64,000 nt of DNA, taken from the NCBI RefSeq assembly GCF_035319885.1, contig NZ_CP141285.1, positions 2,046,001 through 2,110,000 of the forward strand, in the 5' to 3' direction. Positions 63,485-64,000 of the stretch are shown one piece after another. The notes under the pieces were generated by a model. The model did no database searches and was not told the origin of the DNA. It saw only the letters and a program-made list of their open reading frames with translations. This DNA comes from Altererythrobacter sp. H2 (GTDB lineage: Bacteria > Pseudomonadota > Alphaproteobacteria > Sphingomonadales > Sphingomonadaceae). Numbering within the stretch: the first letter of the stretch is position 1; the number at the start of each line of letters is the position of its first letter. The translations under genes and the position numbers were made by a program.

Positions 63485-64000
63485 TCAATCCCCTGTCAGG
63501 ATGCGGTCCACCAGTTCCTTCACTGTCGGCGTGTAGTTGTTGGAATAGAACGGGTCCTGCTTGAAGCGGTAGGCCGCGTGGCCGGCGAAGGCCAGGTTGT
63601 TGTCCGGATCTCCGCCGTGGGCGATGTCCTGCAGGGTCTTCTGGATGCAGAAGCTGCGCGGATCGGCAAGGCGGCCGGTGGTGTGATCGTCATGGTCCTT
63701 CCAGCTGGAAAAACCGCAATGGCTGAGGCAGCCCATGCAGCCCTGCTGGTCGGCGCGGATCTGCTCGGCGCTTTCGGGCGTGACGAACACCACGGTGTTG
63801 TCCGGCGTCTTCAGGGCTTCGGTGAAGCCTTCCGCGATCCACGCCAGTGCCTTGCGCTGGTCACCCGGATGGACCCAGAAATACTTGGCCTTGCCGTGAT
63901 CGGAAAGGGGCACGGTGCCCTCTTCCTCGTCGCGCTTGAAGATCGGGATCTGCCGTTCGCTGCGGTGCATCAGATCATAGAGGAAGGGCGTCTTCACCGC
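63485..64000 (-). CDS. Nitronate monooxygenase-like flavin oxidoreductase (C-terminal part, cut by window edge)
   Basis: About 171 residues of a larger protein whose N-terminus lies beyond the right edge. The end resembles sphingomonad NAD(P)H-dependent flavin oxidoreductases of the nitronate monooxygenase group: QGCMGCLSHCGFSSW, AFAGHAAYRFKQDPFYSN and TPTVKELVDRILTGD. The CxxCxxxC cysteines look like metal or cluster ligands. Only the C-terminal part is seen, so the call is by similarity of the tail. Confidence 0.6.
   Translation of the reverse strand, partial: AVKTPFLYDLMHRSERQIPIFKRDEEEGTVPLSDHGKAKYFWVHPGDQRKALAWIAEGFTEALKTPDNTVVFVTPESAEQIRADQQGCMGCLSHCGFSSWKDHDDHTTGRLADPRSFCIQKTLQDIAHGGDPDNNLAFAGHAAYRFKQDPFYSNNYTPTVKELVDRILTGD

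Overview
The window is a GC-rich chromosomal segment of an alphaproteobacterium, most likely a sphingomonad of the Erythrobacteraceae type (Erythrobacter/Porphyrobacter relatives). This rests on protein family resemblance, the two-subunit style of housekeeping genes seen (ftsY, parE, priA, dapF-mtaB-ftsY order) and on short intergenic repeats of a kind common in that group. There is no rRNA, IS element, prophage or CRISPR array. One tRNA gene (His) is present.

Layout. 1-2040: tail of an upstream gene, a 0.6-kb repeat-bearing spacer, oxyR and a PilZ protein. 2045-6529: divergent pgsA and an LplT-like MFS transporter, a small membrane protein, an EVE protein and a membrane GGDEF-EAL protein. 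6584-10132: a tightly overlapping dapF-mtaB-ftsY-yciB operon. 10147-18135 (minus): a Glu/Leu dehydrogenase followed by ccmCDEFGHI for cytochrome c maturation, then kup. 18177-21726: tRNA-His, an FNR-box-preceded DksA-like zinc finger protein, rpmE, a 2-hydroxyacid dehydrogenase and cysS.

21785-41518 (minus) is the outstanding locus: a 20-kb apparent operon made of a secreted TPR-CHAT caspase-like peptidase, a TpsB outer-membrane transporter and a 4939-residue TpsA exoprotein. The exoprotein is a beta-helix type adhesin with glycine-rich loops, long internal duplications and only six cysteines arranged as three pairs. The CHAT and tpsB genes overlap by an ATGA junction and tpsA follows after 13 bp. 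A protease coupled to a two-partner secretion pair suggests a processing, release or surveillance role that I do not recognise as a characterised system.

41667-48566: nitroreductase, an orphan cobT, fructose-6-phosphate aldolase-like protein, a DUF4197 lipoprotein, priA and a GST. 48574-56588: iron-sulfur photolyase, CPBP membrane protease, gshB, YraN, rsmI, an LpoA-like lipoprotein and parE. The rsmI/lpoA-like/yraN neighbourhood is the classic one. 56738-64000: a periplasmic Tudor-like protein, a MoxR ATPase and a VWA partner separated by an inverted chemoreceptor gene, DUF817, an SH3 protein, a second 2-hydroxyacid dehydrogenase and a nitronate-monooxygenase-like gene cut by the window edge.

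Regulatory themes visible in DNA: TAACC-type (possibly CtrA) motifs in front of several motility or c-di-GMP genes, an FNR/FixK box, and several compact inverted repeats. All identifications come from reading the sequence; no database search was run.
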